Positions 35,911 through 45,461 of a DNA stretch of 64,000 nucleotides are shown piece by piece. Below the pieces are notes generated by a model that was not told the DNA's origin, ran no database searches, and saw only the letters and a list, made by a program, of their open reading frames with translations. The stretch's first letter is position 1, and each line of letters begins with the position of its first letter. Position numbers and translations under genes: made by a program. Source of the DNA: an uncultured Amylibacter sp. (GTDB lineage Bacteria > Pseudomonadota > Alphaproteobacteria > Rhodobacterales > Rhodobacteraceae); assembly GCA_905181935.1 (NCBI GenBank), contig CAJIZV010000003.1:260001-324000 (forward strand), read 5' to 3'.

Positions 35911-35952
35911 CTGATTGTGTAAAAGCTACTAAAGTAGGCCACACACAAACAG
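35911..35952 (+). promoter_or_regulatory. candidate structured RNA element upstream of fhs
   Basis: CTGATTGTGT (35911-35920) pairs with ACACAAACAG (35943-35952) with one mismatch. It encloses a second hairpin, CTAC-TAAA-GTAG (35926-35937), and an asymmetric internal loop (AAAAG against GGCCAC). The element ends 25 nt before the fhs start. The two-stem form with a purine-rich internal loop resembles a small ligand-binding leader. I do not recognise it as a described THF, SAM or glycine riboswitch. Confidence 0.45.
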
Positions 35953-35977
35953 ATTATTCTTTTTAACGGGGCTTGAA

Positions 35978-37654
35978 ATGGCATATAAAACTGATATCGA
36001 AATTGCACGCGAAGCAAATAAAAAACCAATTCAAGAAATTGGAGCTAAATTAGGGATCCCATCTGAAGATCTTTTGCCATTTGGACATGATAAAGCAAAA
36101 GTTAGTGCCGAATTTATTAAGGCACAACGTGGTAAAAAAGATGGAAAATTAATTTTAGTTACAGCAATTAACCCAACACCAGCTGGTGAGGGGAAAACAA
36201 CAACCACTGTTGGTCTAGGCGATGGCCTGAATAAAATTGGTAAGAAAGCTGCTGTCTGTATTCGAGAAGCCTCATTGGGGCCTTGTTTTGGCATGAAGGG
36301 TGGCGCAGCTGGTGGTGGGTATGCTCAAGTTGTTCCAATGGAGGAGATGAATTTACACTTCACTGGAGATTTTCACGCTATTACTTCTGCGCACAACTTA
36401 TTATCTGCAATGATTGATAATCATATTTATTGGGGTAATGAATTAGAAATTGATCAGCGGCGTGTCGTCTGGAGACGTGTTCTTGATATGAACGACCGGG
36501 CTTTGAGAGATGTAGTAACTTCTTTAGGTGGAGTATCGAACGGTTTTCCTCGACAGTCTGGCTTTGACATAACTGTTGCATCGGAAGTAATGGCAATTTT
36601 GTGCCTAGCATTAGATATGGAAGATTTACAAAAGCGCTTAGGTGATATTATTGTTGCATATCGCCGAGATCGTACGCCAGTTTATTCACGAGATATTAAA
36701 GCAGATGGTGCTATGGCAGTCCTCTTACAGCAGGCAATGCAACCAAACTTAGTACAAACTTTAGAAAACAACCCAGCATTTGTTCATGGTGGGCCATTTG
36801 CAAACATTGCGCATGGTTGTAATTCTGTAATTGCTACAACTACCGCACTTAAACTTGCTGATTATGTTGTGACTGAAGCTGGCTTTGGAGCTGATCTGGG
36901 CGCAGAAAAATTTATGAATATTAAGTGCCGTAAGGCAGGTATTGCTCCAAGCGTGGTAGTTCTTGTTGCCACGGTTAGAGCCATGAAAATGAATGGTGGT
37001 GTTGCTAAAGCTGATTTGGGCCCAGAAAATATCTCTGCCGTGAAAGATGGCTGTCCAAACCTTGGCCGTCATATTGAAAATTTGAAATCATTTGGTGTAC
37101 CCGTAGTCGTAGCTATCAACCACTTTGTCACGGATACTGATGATGAAGTGCAAGCAGTTAAAGATTATGTTGTTGGGCAAGGTGCTGAAGCAATTTTATC
37201 AAAACATTGGGAGTTCGGTTCAGAAGGTTGCGCAGAACTTGCAACACGGGTTTCTGAGATAGCAGATGCTGATATGGCAAATTTCGCCCCTATCTATCCT
37301 GATGATATGCCTTTATTTGAGAAAATAGAGACAATTGCAAAACGTATATATCGCGCAGATGAAGTCCTTGCAGATAAGAAAATTCGTGACCAATTGCGCC
37401 AATGGGAAGAGCAAGGCTATGGTCATTTACCTATATGTATGGCTAAAACTCAATACAGCTTTAGTACTGACCCTAATTTGCGTGGAGCACCTACAGGGCA
37501 TTCGGTTCCAGTACGTGAAGTGCGTTTAGCAGCGGGTGCTGGATTCATTGTAGCTATCTGTGGTGAAATCATGACAATGCCAGGTTTACCCAGAGTACCT
37601 TCAGCTGAAGCAATCATGCTTAATAGTGAAGGTCAAATAGACGGCTTATTTTAA
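35978..37654 (+). CDS. fhs: formate-tetrahydrofolate ligase
   Basis: The 558 residues contain the P-loop [14 protein letters not shown] and long family blocks such as [20 protein letters not shown]. It interconverts formate + THF + ATP and 10-formyl-THF. With folD downstream it links formate to methylene-THF, either to assimilate C1 units or to burn them off as formate with ATP gain. A 64-bp gap with a small hairpin (37666-37688) separates it from folD. Confidence 0.98.
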   Translation: MAYKTDIEIAREANKKPIQEIGAKLGIPSEDLLPFGHDKAKVSAEFIKAQRGKKDGKLILVTAINPTPAGEGKTTTTVGLGDGLNKIGKKAAVCIREASLGPCFGMKGGAAGGGYAQVVPMEEMNLHFTGDFHAITSAHNLLSAMIDNHIYWGNELEIDQRRVVWRRVLDMNDRALRDVVTSLGGVSNGFPRQSGFDITVASEVMAILCLALDMEDLQKRLGDIIVAYRRDRTPVYSRDIKADGAMAVLLQQAMQPNLVQTLENNPAFVHGGPFANIAHGCNSVIATTTALKLADYVVTEAGFGADLGAEKFMNIKCRKAGIAPSVVVLVATVRAMKMNGGVAKADLGPENISAVKDGCPNLGRHIENLKSFGVPVVVAINHFVTDTDDEVQAVKDYVVGQGAEAILSKHWEFGSEGCAELATRVSEIADADMANFAPIYPDDMPLFEKIETIAKRIYRADEVLADKKIRDQLRQWEEQGYGHLPICMAKTQYSFSTDPNLRGAPTGHSVPVREVRLAAGAGFIVAICGEIMTMPGLPRVPSAEAIMLNSEGQIDGLF

Positions 37655-37665
37655 ATAAAAAATAA

Positions 37666-37688
37666 ATGTGCTTATTGTTTAAGCGCAT
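37666..37688 (+). terminator. weak hairpin between fhs and folD
   Basis: ATGTGCTT (37666-37673) pairs with AAGCGCAT (37681-37688) with one G-U pair and a 7-nt loop. There is no T tract, so it is more likely a processing or stability element than a full terminator. Confidence 0.35.
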
Positions 37689-37718
37689 CTAGTACCCAAC
37701 AACAAAAGGAAATAGCAA

Positions 37719-38618
37719 ATGGCTGCAAAAGTTATAGATGGCAAAATTTTTGCAGCAGGTGTGCGAGCCCAGGTTGGGGAGCAGGTTTTGCGATTAAAGA
37801 ATGAAAAAAATATTATACCAGGATTAGCTGTAATTTTAGTTGGTGAAGACGCTGCTAGCCAAGTCTATGTTCGAAATAAACATACTTCAACTATTGAGGT
37901 TGGTATGAATAGCTATGAACATCGTTTGGACTCAAATACACCTGAAGTAGATTTACTCGCTTTAATTGACCAATTAAATAATGATCCAAAAGTGCATGGT
38001 ATTCTTTGCCAGTTGCCTTTACCGGGTCATTTGAATGAAGAGTTAGTGATTAATTCAATTATACCTGAAAAAGATGTTGATGGTTTTCATATATCTAATG
38101 TGGGAATGCTTGCAACTGGTCAAAAATCTATGGTTCCTTGTACACCGCTTGGTTGTTTAATGATGCTTCGTGATCATCTTGGGTTATTATCTGGTTTAAA
38201 TGCAGTTGTTGTTGGCCGCTCAAATATCGTTGGTAAACCAATGGCAAACCTCCTTTTGCGCGATAGTTGCACTGTCACTATAGCTCATAGCCGTACTAAA
38301 AATATAGAATCTATATGTCGTAATGCTGATATTGTTATTGCAGCTGTTGGGCAACCTGAGATGATTACAGGTGACTGGATTGGTGATGGAGCAACCGTTA
38401 TTGATGTAGGAATTAATCGTATCCCACACCCTGAAAAAGATGGAAAATTCAAATTAGTGGGTGATGTGCATTTTGAAAGTGTAAGTGCCAAAGCTGGTGC
38501 TATTACGCCGGTTCCTGGTGGTGTTGGCCCTATGACCATTGCGTGCTTATTAGCTAATACTCTTACTGCTTGCTGCCGTTCGAATGGCTTGGAAGAGCCT
38601 GAGGGTCTAACAGCATAA
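37719..38618 (+). CDS. folD: methylenetetrahydrofolate dehydrogenase/cyclohydrolase
   Basis: The 299 residues have the FolD signatures: [14 protein letters not shown] with the catalytic Lys of the VRNK segment, [14 protein letters not shown], the NADP site [17 protein letters not shown], and [15 protein letters not shown]. The bifunctional enzyme converts methylene-THF to formyl-THF. Together with fhs it forms a C1 module. Confidence 0.98.
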   Translation: MAAKVIDGKIFAAGVRAQVGEQVLRLKNEKNIIPGLAVILVGEDAASQVYVRNKHTSTIEVGMNSYEHRLDSNTPEVDLLALIDQLNNDPKVHGILCQLPLPGHLNEELVINSIIPEKDVDGFHISNVGMLATGQKSMVPCTPLGCLMMLRDHLGLLSGLNAVVVGRSNIVGKPMANLLLRDSCTVTIAHSRTKNIESICRNADIVIAAVGQPEMITGDWIGDGATVIDVGINRIPHPEKDGKFKLVGDVHFESVSAKAGAITPVPGGVGPMTIACLLANTLTACCRSNGLEEPEGLTA

Positions 38619-38643
38619 AACAAATCTATATTGCTTTGCCAAT

Positions 38644-38994
38644 ATGAAAATTATTTTGAACTTTTTATCAGATAGAGGCTCAAAATATGCTGTCAGTGGA
38701 AGATCTGTGACATCTAAGTTGGGGGCTTCTGATTTTATAAAAGATTTAAAGCGAAATAAGAAGTTTTCCAAAGCTACACATAATACTTGGGCATTAATCT
38801 TATCAAACGGAATACAAATCAAGAATGATGATGGTGAGGCTGGTGCAGGAGCAATTATGCTACGCATGATAGAAACTGCAGAGTTGTATGACCACATCGT
38901 TGTTGTCACTAGGTGGTATGGTGGTACTCATCTTGGTGGGGATAGATTCAGGCATATCAAAACATGTATGGATACATACATATCTACTTTATAA
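38644..38994 (+). CDS. YigZ/IMPACT N-terminal family protein, short form
   Basis: The 116 residues hold the Impact_N (UPF0029) core DDGEAGAGAIMLRMIE...VVTRWYGGTHLGGDRFRHI. Proteins such as YigZ are about 200 residues with an extra C-terminal domain, which is absent here; the stop falls soon after the core. The role is unclear (possible RNA-binding or translation link). It follows folD by 25 nt and converges on rimO. Confidence 0.85.
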   Translation: MKIILNFLSDRGSKYAVSGRSVTSKLGASDFIKDLKRNKKFSKATHNTWALILSNGIQIKNDDGEAGAGAIMLRMIETAELYDHIVVVTRWYGGTHLGGDRFRHIKTCMDTYISTL

Positions 38995-39047
38995 TTATTA
39001 TTTAATTTTAAATGAATTCTGGAATTAACATTAGACTGGTAAAATAA

Positions 39048-40430
39048 TTATTTTATGATCTGACCCCATAAATCGTATTCTGAGGCCTCATCAACTTCAA
39101 CTTTAACAATGTCACCAATACTTAATGCCTCGGTGCCTTCATCGATAAATAGATTGCCATCAATTTCTGGAGCATCAGCTTTAGTACGACAAGTTGCAAT
39201 GCCCTCACTGTCGATGTCATCTATAATTGCGTGTAATTGAGTACCAACTTTAGCAGCTAACTTTGCTTTTGAAATTATTTGCGATTTTTCCATAAAGCGT
39301 TCCCAGCGATCCTGTTTAACATCAGGATCAACATGATCTGACAAAGCGTTTGATCGTGCTCCATCTACATTTTCGTATTGAAAACAACCGATACGATCTA
39401 ATTGTGCTTCATCCAACCAATCCAAGAGGTGTTGAAATTCTGCTTCTGTTTCACCGGGATAACCAACTATGAAAGTCGACCGTAGAGTAATGTCAGGACA
39501 ATCATTTCGCCAGGCTGCAATTTCTGCTAAAGTATTGGATGATTTTGCAGGGCGAGCCATACGTTTCAATACGTCAGGATGGCTATGCTGAAATGGGATA
39601 TCTAAATAAGGTAAAATATTATTAGATTGATCTGCCATTAAAGGAATTAGATCACGTACATGTGGATAAGGGTATACATAATGCAAACGTATCCAAGCAC
39701 CCAATGAGCCTAAATCACGTGTTAAGTCTGTTATATGTGCACGGTGGTTATTAGTATTCTTATGCTTAATATCTACACCATATGCGGAGGTGTCTTGGGA
39801 TATAACTAAAAGTTCCTTAACCCCTGCATCAACTAACTTTTTGGCTTCACGTATAATAGCGTGTGCTGGACGTGATGTTAAACGGCCCCGCATGTCTGGG
39901 ATGATGCAAAATTTACATTTATGGTTACAACCTTCAGATATTTTTAAGTAACTATAATGACGTGGTGTTAACGATACTCCAGTAGCAGGTAATAAATCAA
40001 TAAATGGATCAGGGCTGGGAGGTACAGCCTTATGAACTGCATCTAATACTTGTTCATATTGATGTGGGCCCGTAACTGCTAAAACTGATGGATGAGTGCC
40101 ACGAATGTAATCCTCTTCGGCACCAAGGCAGCCAGTCACTATAACGCGGCCATTTTCAGATAATGCTTCACTAATGGCTTCCAAACTTTCAGCTTTAGCG
40201 CTATCCAAAAAACCACATGTATTAACGATTACAGCTTCAGCATCTTTATAGTCAGGGCTGATGGCGTAACCTTCTGCTCGTAGGCGTGTTAGGATGCGTT
40301 CGCTATCCACTAAAGCTTTGGGGCAGCCAAGGCTAACCATACCAATTTTTGGCTGACCGTTGCGAGCGGGTTCATTGATACGTAATCGAGGTGCAAGATC
40401 AGGACGGAGCTTTAATGGGTTCTGTGACAT
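39048..40430 (-). CDS. rimO: ribosomal protein S12 methylthiotransferase RimO
   Basis: The 460 residues have an N-terminal UPF0004 domain with three cluster cysteines (Cys36, Cys72, Cys101). The radical-SAM motif CNHKCKFC (Cys168, Cys172, Cys175) and a C-terminal TRAM domain complete it. [13 protein letters not shown] marks RimO rather than MiaB. It methylthiolates an aspartate in S12 next to the decoding centre. Confidence 0.96.
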   Translation of the reverse strand: MSQNPLKLRPDLAPRLRINEPARNGQPKIGMVSLGCPKALVDSERILTRLRAEGYAISPDYKDAEAVIVNTCGFLDSAKAESLEAISEALSENGRVIVTGCLGAEEDYIRGTHPSVLAVTGPHQYEQVLDAVHKAVPPSPDPFIDLLPATGVSLTPRHYSYLKISEGCNHKCKFCIIPDMRGRLTSRPAHAIIREAKKLVDAGVKELLVISQDTSAYGVDIKHKNTNNHRAHITDLTRDLGSLGAWIRLHYVYPYPHVRDLIPLMADQSNNILPYLDIPFQHSHPDVLKRMARPAKSSNTLAEIAAWRNDCPDITLRSTFIVGYPGETEAEFQHLLDWLDEAQLDRIGCFQYENVDGARSNALSDHVDPDVKQDRWERFMEKSQIISKAKLAAKVGTQLHAIIDDIDSEGIATCRTKADAPEIDGNLFIDEGTEALSIGDIVKVEVDEASEYDLWGQIIK

Positions 40431-40540
40431 GAGAAGTCTTATAAGGTTTCGTGGAATCTATGCAATGGTACAGATTTAGCAGATCATATGATGATTGACA
40501 TATAATGCCCAGATTAAGTTATATTTTTATTAAAAGTAGC

Positions 40541-40569
40541 TTGACGCATCTACACCTTTGACATACTTA
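40541..40569 (+). promoter_or_regulatory. promoter of tRNA-Met
   Basis: TTGACG (40541-40546), a 17-nt spacer and TACTTA (40564-40569) place the transcript start a few bases before the tRNA at 40583. Confidence 0.5.
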
Positions 40570-40582
40570 GCTCACACTCTGT

Positions 40583-40659
40583 GGCGGGGTAGCTCAGGTG
40601 GTTAGAGCAGCGGAATCATAATCCGCGTGTCCGGGGTTCAAGTCCCTGTCCCGCTACCA
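40583..40659 (+). tRNA. tRNA-Met (anticodon CAT)
   Basis: This 77-nt cloverleaf has a 7-bp acceptor stem GGCGGGG/TCCCGCT (G-U at both ends) and a D-arm with GCTC...GAGC. The anticodon stem GCGGA/TCCGC encloses ATCATAA with anticodon CAT, and the T-arm carries GTTCAAG. The 3' CCA is encoded. Overall it matches elongator Met tRNAs of alphaproteobacteria; a lysidine-modified Ile tRNA also reads CAT but normally has different stems. Confidence 0.93.
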
Positions 40660-41228
40660 ATTTTCCAAATAAATCAATATTTTATATTTACTACATAGCG
40701 TATTGGCAAACTTCTTCGTACTAGTGGCCATTGCGCAGATTATCAGTGAAAGCGCTGGAGTATGGCTAATGCGATCACGTAAAATTATATTCGATTCTGC
40801 TTCTAACGCTTTCTTCTGCTGACTAACGGCTGTGTGTATCATAAAAATAGAAACTATGATGGCGCTGAAAATACTGTATTCTTCATTATCAATGAGGATC
40901 TTAAGCATTAGGGTAAACATGACTTATTTCTTATTATGTAAGTTTAACTTTCACTTAATGTTAGGCATTGGTGCTTTTTAATAAGAATGACTTACTATTA
41001 ATTTAGCTAGAGTTTGGAGCGTCTCTGACGCCCTGGAATACGATATGGTTAGAATAAACGAAATCGTGGCGCCAAGCAAAGTTGTTCCGTTCGTTGGTGC
41101 CAAGAAAAAAATATTTGGTCGTTAAGACTCAAAATATGAAATCGACGAATACCTTGATATAAAATATTGCTGTATGGGCGGGCTTTCTGCATGATTGCAA
41201 CAGATGTTAATGAAAAAAGGAAGATAAA
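40660..41228. other. 569-bp gene-poor stretch between tRNA-Met and the TPP enzyme
   Basis: No confident gene is present. A minus-strand open frame of 88 codons (40654-40920) runs into the tRNA 3' end and is probably spurious, though it has one hydrophobic stretch. From about 40990 the composition changes towards higher GC and stays so through the next gene. A short coding-like stretch (40991-41125) is described separately. The ribosome site of the next gene is AAGGAAG at 41217-41223. Confidence 0.6.
40991..41125 (+). pseudogene. short coding-like remnant or tiny ORF before the TPP enzyme
   Basis: A 44-codon open stretch ends at TAA 41123-41125; from ATG 41045 it gives 26 residues, ending VVPFVGAKKKIFGR. 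Composition and codon use look like the following TPP-enzyme gene rather than the local AT-rich background. It has no recognisable domain. An inverted repeat GGCGCCAA (41068-41075) / TTGGTGCC (41094-41101) lies inside it. It may be the tail of a gene lost on insertion, a leader peptide, or chance. Confidence 0.3.
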
Positions 41229-42842
41229 ATGAGGGGTGCTGACTTATTAGTTAAAACATTATCAGCGGCGGGTGTCACCAGAATTTTCTCGCTTTCTGGG
41301 AATCAAATTATGCCAATATATGACGCTTGTTTTGATGCTAAAATTCAGATTATTCATACTCGGCACGAGGCTGCAGCCGTATTTATGGCTGAGGCTTATG
41401 CTCAGTTGACGGGTGAGATTGCTGTGGCGATGGTAACTGCTGGAGCAGGGACTGCCAATGCGTTAGGCTCTTTGTTTACTTGTTTGGAATCTCAGACACC
41501 AGTTCTGTTTCTGACAGGCGATTCCCCGATTAGCCAAGATGGACGCGGCGCGTTTCAAGAACTCGATCAGGTGCCAATGACAGCCCCAGTAACGAAGCTA
41601 TCATTTAGGTCGAAACGAGTCAGTGACTTTGGTTTTGATACAGCACGTGCCATTCGGACGGCAAAATCAGGCCGCCCTGGACCTGTTCACATGGCGTTAC
41701 CTTTTGATTTGGTCGATGCCGACGTCTCTGGCAGTATTGTGCCAAATTCAATTGCATTTACCAAAGAACGGATGCGGCTTAGTGGTGGTGATATTCGACT
41801 GGTTTTGCAAACTCTAACAGAAGCAAAGCGCCCGCTGGTGATATGTGGACCTGCGATGAATGAAACTCGAAATCCTGGCCGCCTTCATGCATTAAGTGAC
41901 GCATTGGACGCACCTGTTGTCGTGATGGAGAGCCCAAGAGGTTTCAAAGACCCTGCACTCGGGAATTTTTCGCAAGCTCTTTTGCAAGCTGATGTAATCG
42001 TTTGTCTGGGTAAGCGGATTGATTTTACACTAAACTTTGGCAGCCCCGCCACATTTGACCAATCTTGTAAATGGATCGTGGTCGAAGCTGATGTGAATGA
42101 ACGTAGCCGTGCTCACTTAAATTTAGGCACTCAGTTGGCAGCGTGTTTTGCCGCTGATCCACGTGATATCATAGATGATTTAATCGTTGCTGCCATAGGC
42201 AATATGGGGCGTTATGAATGGCGTACAGAAGTCGCTAATTTGATTACGACACGAGATTATTCTGAAAAAGATCAGGTAAATAGTGGTAAGATTACTCCAG
42301 CCCAGTTGTGTGCTGCGGTTCAACGACAATTAGAGAGGGCATCCAAGTCTATTCTGATTTGCGACGGCGGTGAATTTGGCCAGTGGGCACAGTCGGCGAT
42401 CCAAGCAGATCGACGCGTTATAAACGGTATCTCCGGGGCCATAGGTGGGGGGCTATGTTATGGCCTTGGAGCAAAGCAGGCAGACCCTGGGGCACTAGTT
42501 TTTGCTCTTATGGGGGACGGGACGGTAGGGTTCCACTTCGCTGAGTTTGAGACAGCCGCCCGGAACAAAATACCTTACATTGTAGTAATAGGTAACGATC
42601 GATGCTGGAATGCAGAACACCAAATACAAATGCGCGACTATGGTCCGGATAGGTTGATAGGCTGTTATCTCAGTGATGCGCGTTATGATGAAGCGGCCAA
42701 GGGGCTTGGCGGGCATGGTGAATATGTAACTGATCTTGCAGATCTTGATGACGCATTGGATCGAGCCGTGAAAAGCGGCAAGGTTGCCTGTGTCAACGTG
42801 ATCATAGAGGGTGTGCCTGCGCCAAGCGGTTCTGCACATTAG
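41229..42842 (+). CDS. thiamine pyrophosphate enzyme, acetolactate-synthase-like
   Basis: The 537 residues show the three-domain ThDP fold. The N-terminal PYR domain has the activating Glu47 (TRHEAAAVFMAEAYA). The central domain has ESPRGFKDPALG and CLGKRIDF. The C-terminal PP domain has GDGTVGFHFAEFETAARNK...GND binding Mg-ThDP. Relatives include acetolactate synthase large subunit, oxalyl-CoA decarboxylase and 2-hydroxyacyl-CoA lyase; the substrate cannot be told. No small regulatory subunit is adjacent. It is visibly richer in G+C than its flanks (for example 37 of 60 bases at 42361-42420), suggesting acquisition. AAGGAAG precedes the ATG. Confidence 0.85.
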   Translation: MRGADLLVKTLSAAGVTRIFSLSGNQIMPIYDACFDAKIQIIHTRHEAAAVFMAEAYAQLTGEIAVAMVTAGAGTANALGSLFTCLESQTPVLFLTGDSPISQDGRGAFQELDQVPMTAPVTKLSFRSKRVSDFGFDTARAIRTAKSGRPGPVHMALPFDLVDADVSGSIVPNSIAFTKERMRLSGGDIRLVLQTLTEAKRPLVICGPAMNETRNPGRLHALSDALDAPVVVMESPRGFKDPALGNFSQALLQADVIVCLGKRIDFTLNFGSPATFDQSCKWIVVEADVNERSRAHLNLGTQLAACFAADPRDIIDDLIVAAIGNMGRYEWRTEVANLITTRDYSEKDQVNSGKITPAQLCAAVQRQLERASKSILICDGGEFGQWAQSAIQADRRVINGISGAIGGGLCYGLGAKQADPGALVFALMGDGTVGFHFAEFETAARNKIPYIVVIGNDRCWNAEHQIQMRDYGPDRLIGCYLSDARYDEAAKGLGGHGEYVTDLADLDDALDRAVKSGKVACVNVIIEGVPAPSGSAH

Positions 42843-42931
42843 AAAGTGAAAGAGACAAAGCCAAAAGTAATGTGTGATCGTATTTTGAAAGAGATTTTCT
42901 TTCATTAGAGGCTGTAATCTATTTTTCGAAT

Positions 42932-44551
42932 TTAATCGCGTTTATCAACAAGATTTGTTAACCAATCAGGATCCATCTCTGGAACTGATTTTAATAATAA
43001 CTTTGTATAATCAGGATATGGTGGTGCCATAATTTTACTCTTTAGGCCTTGTTCAACAACAGCCCCCTCATACATGACTACAATCTCATCAGATATGGCC
43101 CGAACAACCGCAATGTCATGGGTAATAAACAAATATGTAATATTAAACTCTTTTTGCAACCTCAATAAGAGTTGTAAAATTCCTTCTTGAACAATCTGAT
43201 CAAGTGCAGATGTGACTTCGTCACAAATAATTACTTCAGGATCAGCTGCTAATGCGCGAGCTATGCAAACACGTTGTTTTTGGCCACCAGATAATTCACC
43301 AGGAAATCGATCATAAAAGCTTTCATCAAGTTCGATCATTTCTAATAATTCAAGAATACGTTCTTGTTTTTGAGAGCCAGTTAGATTGTGGTAAAACTCC
43401 AGTGGGCGCCCAATTATTTCAGAAACTGTTTGGCGTGGGTTCATAGCTGTGTCAGCACTTTGATATATCATTTGGATGCGCCGTAGTTGCCCCTTACTTC
43501 GATCTTTGAGTGCTGGAGGAAGGGCTTCTCCATTAAAATAAACTGACCCTGTTATTGGCTGCAATAATCCAGTTATAACTCTAGCTGTTGTAGATTTTCC
43601 TGACCCACTCTCACCAACGACAGCAACAGTCCTTCCACGGGGGATATCAATATTTACGTTATGCAAGACCTTTGGCCCACCAATATATGCGGCATCAACA
43701 TTATTAATTGATATTACAAAATCATCACTAGGGGACTCAGGCTTTTCTAAAGAGCGAACTGACCAAAGTGACTTCGTGTAATTTTCTTTAGGCGACACTA
43801 ACATTTCTCTAGTTTTAGCTTCTTCAATTTCGTGTCCATACCGCAGAACTTTAATTACATCAGCCATTTGTGCAACAACTGCTAAATCATGAGTAATGTA
43901 AAGTGCTGCAGTATTAAACTTTTCAACGATACTGCGCATTGCAACTAGAACTTCAACTTGAGTAGTTACATCTAACGCTGTGGTAGGTTCATCAAAGATG
44001 ATAAGGTCAGGCCGTGGAGACATAGCCATAGCAGTCATCATCCGCTGTAATTGCCCCCCTGATACCTGATGTGGATATCGATCGCCTATGTTGTTAGGAT
44101 CTGGTAGCTGTAATTGTTCATAAAGATTGCGAGCGTCTGTTTCTGCAGCATTTTTAGTTTGTAGATTTCGATTTAAACTAGCTTCTACAGTTTGGTCTAG
44201 TAGTCTATGAGCAGGGTTGAATGAGGCGGCAGCTGACTGTGCAACATAGGCAATTTTAGTTCCCCAGAGCATACGTTTTTCATCATCATTTGCTTTTATT
44301 AAATCTTGGCCATCAAAAATAATTGACCCAGAAGTTATTTTACAGCCAGGTTTTGTAAAGCCCATGCTTGCAAGTCCAAGCGTAGATTTTCCTGCCCCTG
44401 ACTCTCCTATAAGCCCCATGACTTGCCCTCTGTGGAGTGTGAGATCTATGCCTTTAATAATTTTGTGCCAGCGTTCATCAGAAAACCCTTCAACACGGAT
44501 GTCTTTCATTTCGAGAAGTATATCACCCTTTTTACCACGTTCAGTGCTCAT
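42932..44551 (-). CDS. peptide ABC transporter, double ATPase protein (DppD-DppF fusion)
   Basis: The 539 residues contain two full ABC ATPase domains. Half one has Walker A GESGAGKST, signature VSGGQLQRM and Walker B LIIFDEPT. Half two has GESGSGKST, LSGGQKQRV and VIICDEVTSAL. Separate DppD and DppF proteins are fused here, as in some alphaproteobacterial oligopeptide systems. It powers the DppBC permease. Its start overlaps the dppC-like stop by 11 nt. Confidence 0.93.
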   Translation of the reverse strand: MSTERGKKGDILLEMKDIRVEGFSDERWHKIIKGIDLTLHRGQVMGLIGESGAGKSTLGLASMGFTKPGCKITSGSIIFDGQDLIKANDDEKRMLWGTKIAYVAQSAAASFNPAHRLLDQTVEASLNRNLQTKNAAETDARNLYEQLQLPDPNNIGDRYPHQVSGGQLQRMMTAMAMSPRPDLIIFDEPTTALDVTTQVEVLVAMRSIVEKFNTAALYITHDLAVVAQMADVIKVLRYGHEIEEAKTREMLVSPKENYTKSLWSVRSLEKPESPSDDFVISINNVDAAYIGGPKVLHNVNIDIPRGRTVAVVGESGSGKSTTARVITGLLQPITGSVYFNGEALPPALKDRSKGQLRRIQMIYQSADTAMNPRQTVSEIIGRPLEFYHNLTGSQKQERILELLEMIELDESFYDRFPGELSGGQKQRVCIARALAADPEVIICDEVTSALDQIVQEGILQLLLRLQKEFNITYLFITHDIAVVRAISDEIVVMYEGAVVEQGLKSKIMAPPYPDYTKLLLKSVPEMDPDWLTNLVDKRD

Positions 44552-45461
44552 CTTTTAATCCACTTGTTTTATCGAGAAACCAGTCAACCACAAAGTTTAC
44601 AGCCACAGTTAAAAGAGCTATGGCTCCAGCAGGAATCATAGGAGTTAATGCTGCTGTAAGATCATATTTTGCAAATTGGATCATAGAAGCATTATCCCGC
44701 ACCATCGATCCCCAATCGGCTGTTGGTGGTTGGATTCCTAGACCTAAAAAGCTAAGAGCTGCAATTGTTAAAAATACAAAGCTGAACCTTAATCCAAACT
44801 CAGCAATTAACGGTGGCATAATATTTGGCAAAATTTCCCGGCGCATAATCCAAGCTAGCTTTTCACCTCGAAGTTTTGCTGCTTCAACATAATCCATAAC
44901 GACAACACTTATTGCCACTGATCTTGTTAACCTAAAGACGCGAGTACTGTCTAGAACTGCAATAATTAAGATTAGTGAAAGGACACTTGAACCAAATATA
45001 GTGAGTAACATAAGCGCAAAAATAAGACCGGGAATAGCCATTAAAACATCAACTAAACGACTTAAAATTTGGTCGGTCCAGCCTCCTGAAATTGCAGCCA
45101 CTAAGCCAAGACTACCACCGATAGCAAATGAAACTAGTGTTGTTGCTAAGGCTATGCCTATCGTATTTCTGGCGCCATAAATTAAGCGTGAAAAAATATC
45201 ACGCCCAATCTGATCAGTTCCGAAAATATGTTCACCTCCCCAAGGTGCGAAAGATGATGTAAATATTTCAGCTTCACCATGTGGTGCAAGTAATGGTGCA
45301 AAGAGCGCTACAAAAAAATAGGCTAAAATAACTAATATTCCAAACCATGCTGAATATGGTGCTTTACTCAATTCTAGCTTTACAATTTGCCATTGAGAAC
45401 GGCGCTCGCGCATTTTGTTGACTTCCGCGGCAGCTGAATAGCCTTTTGGAGGATTTGTCAT
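44541..45461 (-). CDS. peptide ABC transporter permease, DppC-like
   Basis: This 306-residue BPD_transp_1 permease has an N-terminal helix, then HIFGTDQIGRDIFSRLIYGARNTIGIALA-type conserved start of the transmembrane domain. The EAA loop is in YVEAAKLRGEKLAWIMRREILPNIM (residues quoted as landmarks). It pairs with the DppB-like protein. It overlaps both neighbours (11 nt and 4 nt). Confidence 0.93.
   Translation of the reverse strand: MTNPPKGYSAAAEVNKMRERRSQWQIVKLELSKAPYSAWFGILVILAYFFVALFAPLLAPHGEAEIFTSSFAPWGGEHIFGTDQIGRDIFSRLIYGARNTIGIALATTLVSFAIGGSLGLVAAISGGWTDQILSRLVDVLMAIPGLIFALMLLTIFGSSVLSLILIIAVLDSTRVFRLTRSVAISVVVMDYVEAAKLRGEKLAWIMRREILPNIMPPLIAEFGLRFSFVFLTIAALSFLGLGIQPPTADWGSMVRDNASMIQFAKYDLTAALTPMIPAGAIALLTVAVNFVVDWFLDKTSGLKDEH

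Noticed and set aside
35911..35952. Element before fhs as a THF riboswitch
   Set aside because: Context is attractive but the conserved bases of the known classes could not be matched from memory, so no class is named.
40654..40920. 88-codon minus-strand frame beside tRNA-Met
   Set aside because: It runs into the tRNA 3' end, has no ribosome site or recognisable domain; probably chance.
41229..42842. TPP enzyme as the biosynthetic acetolactate synthase IlvB
   Set aside because: No IlvN-like small subunit or ilvC is adjacent and the composition is foreign; the substrate is left open.
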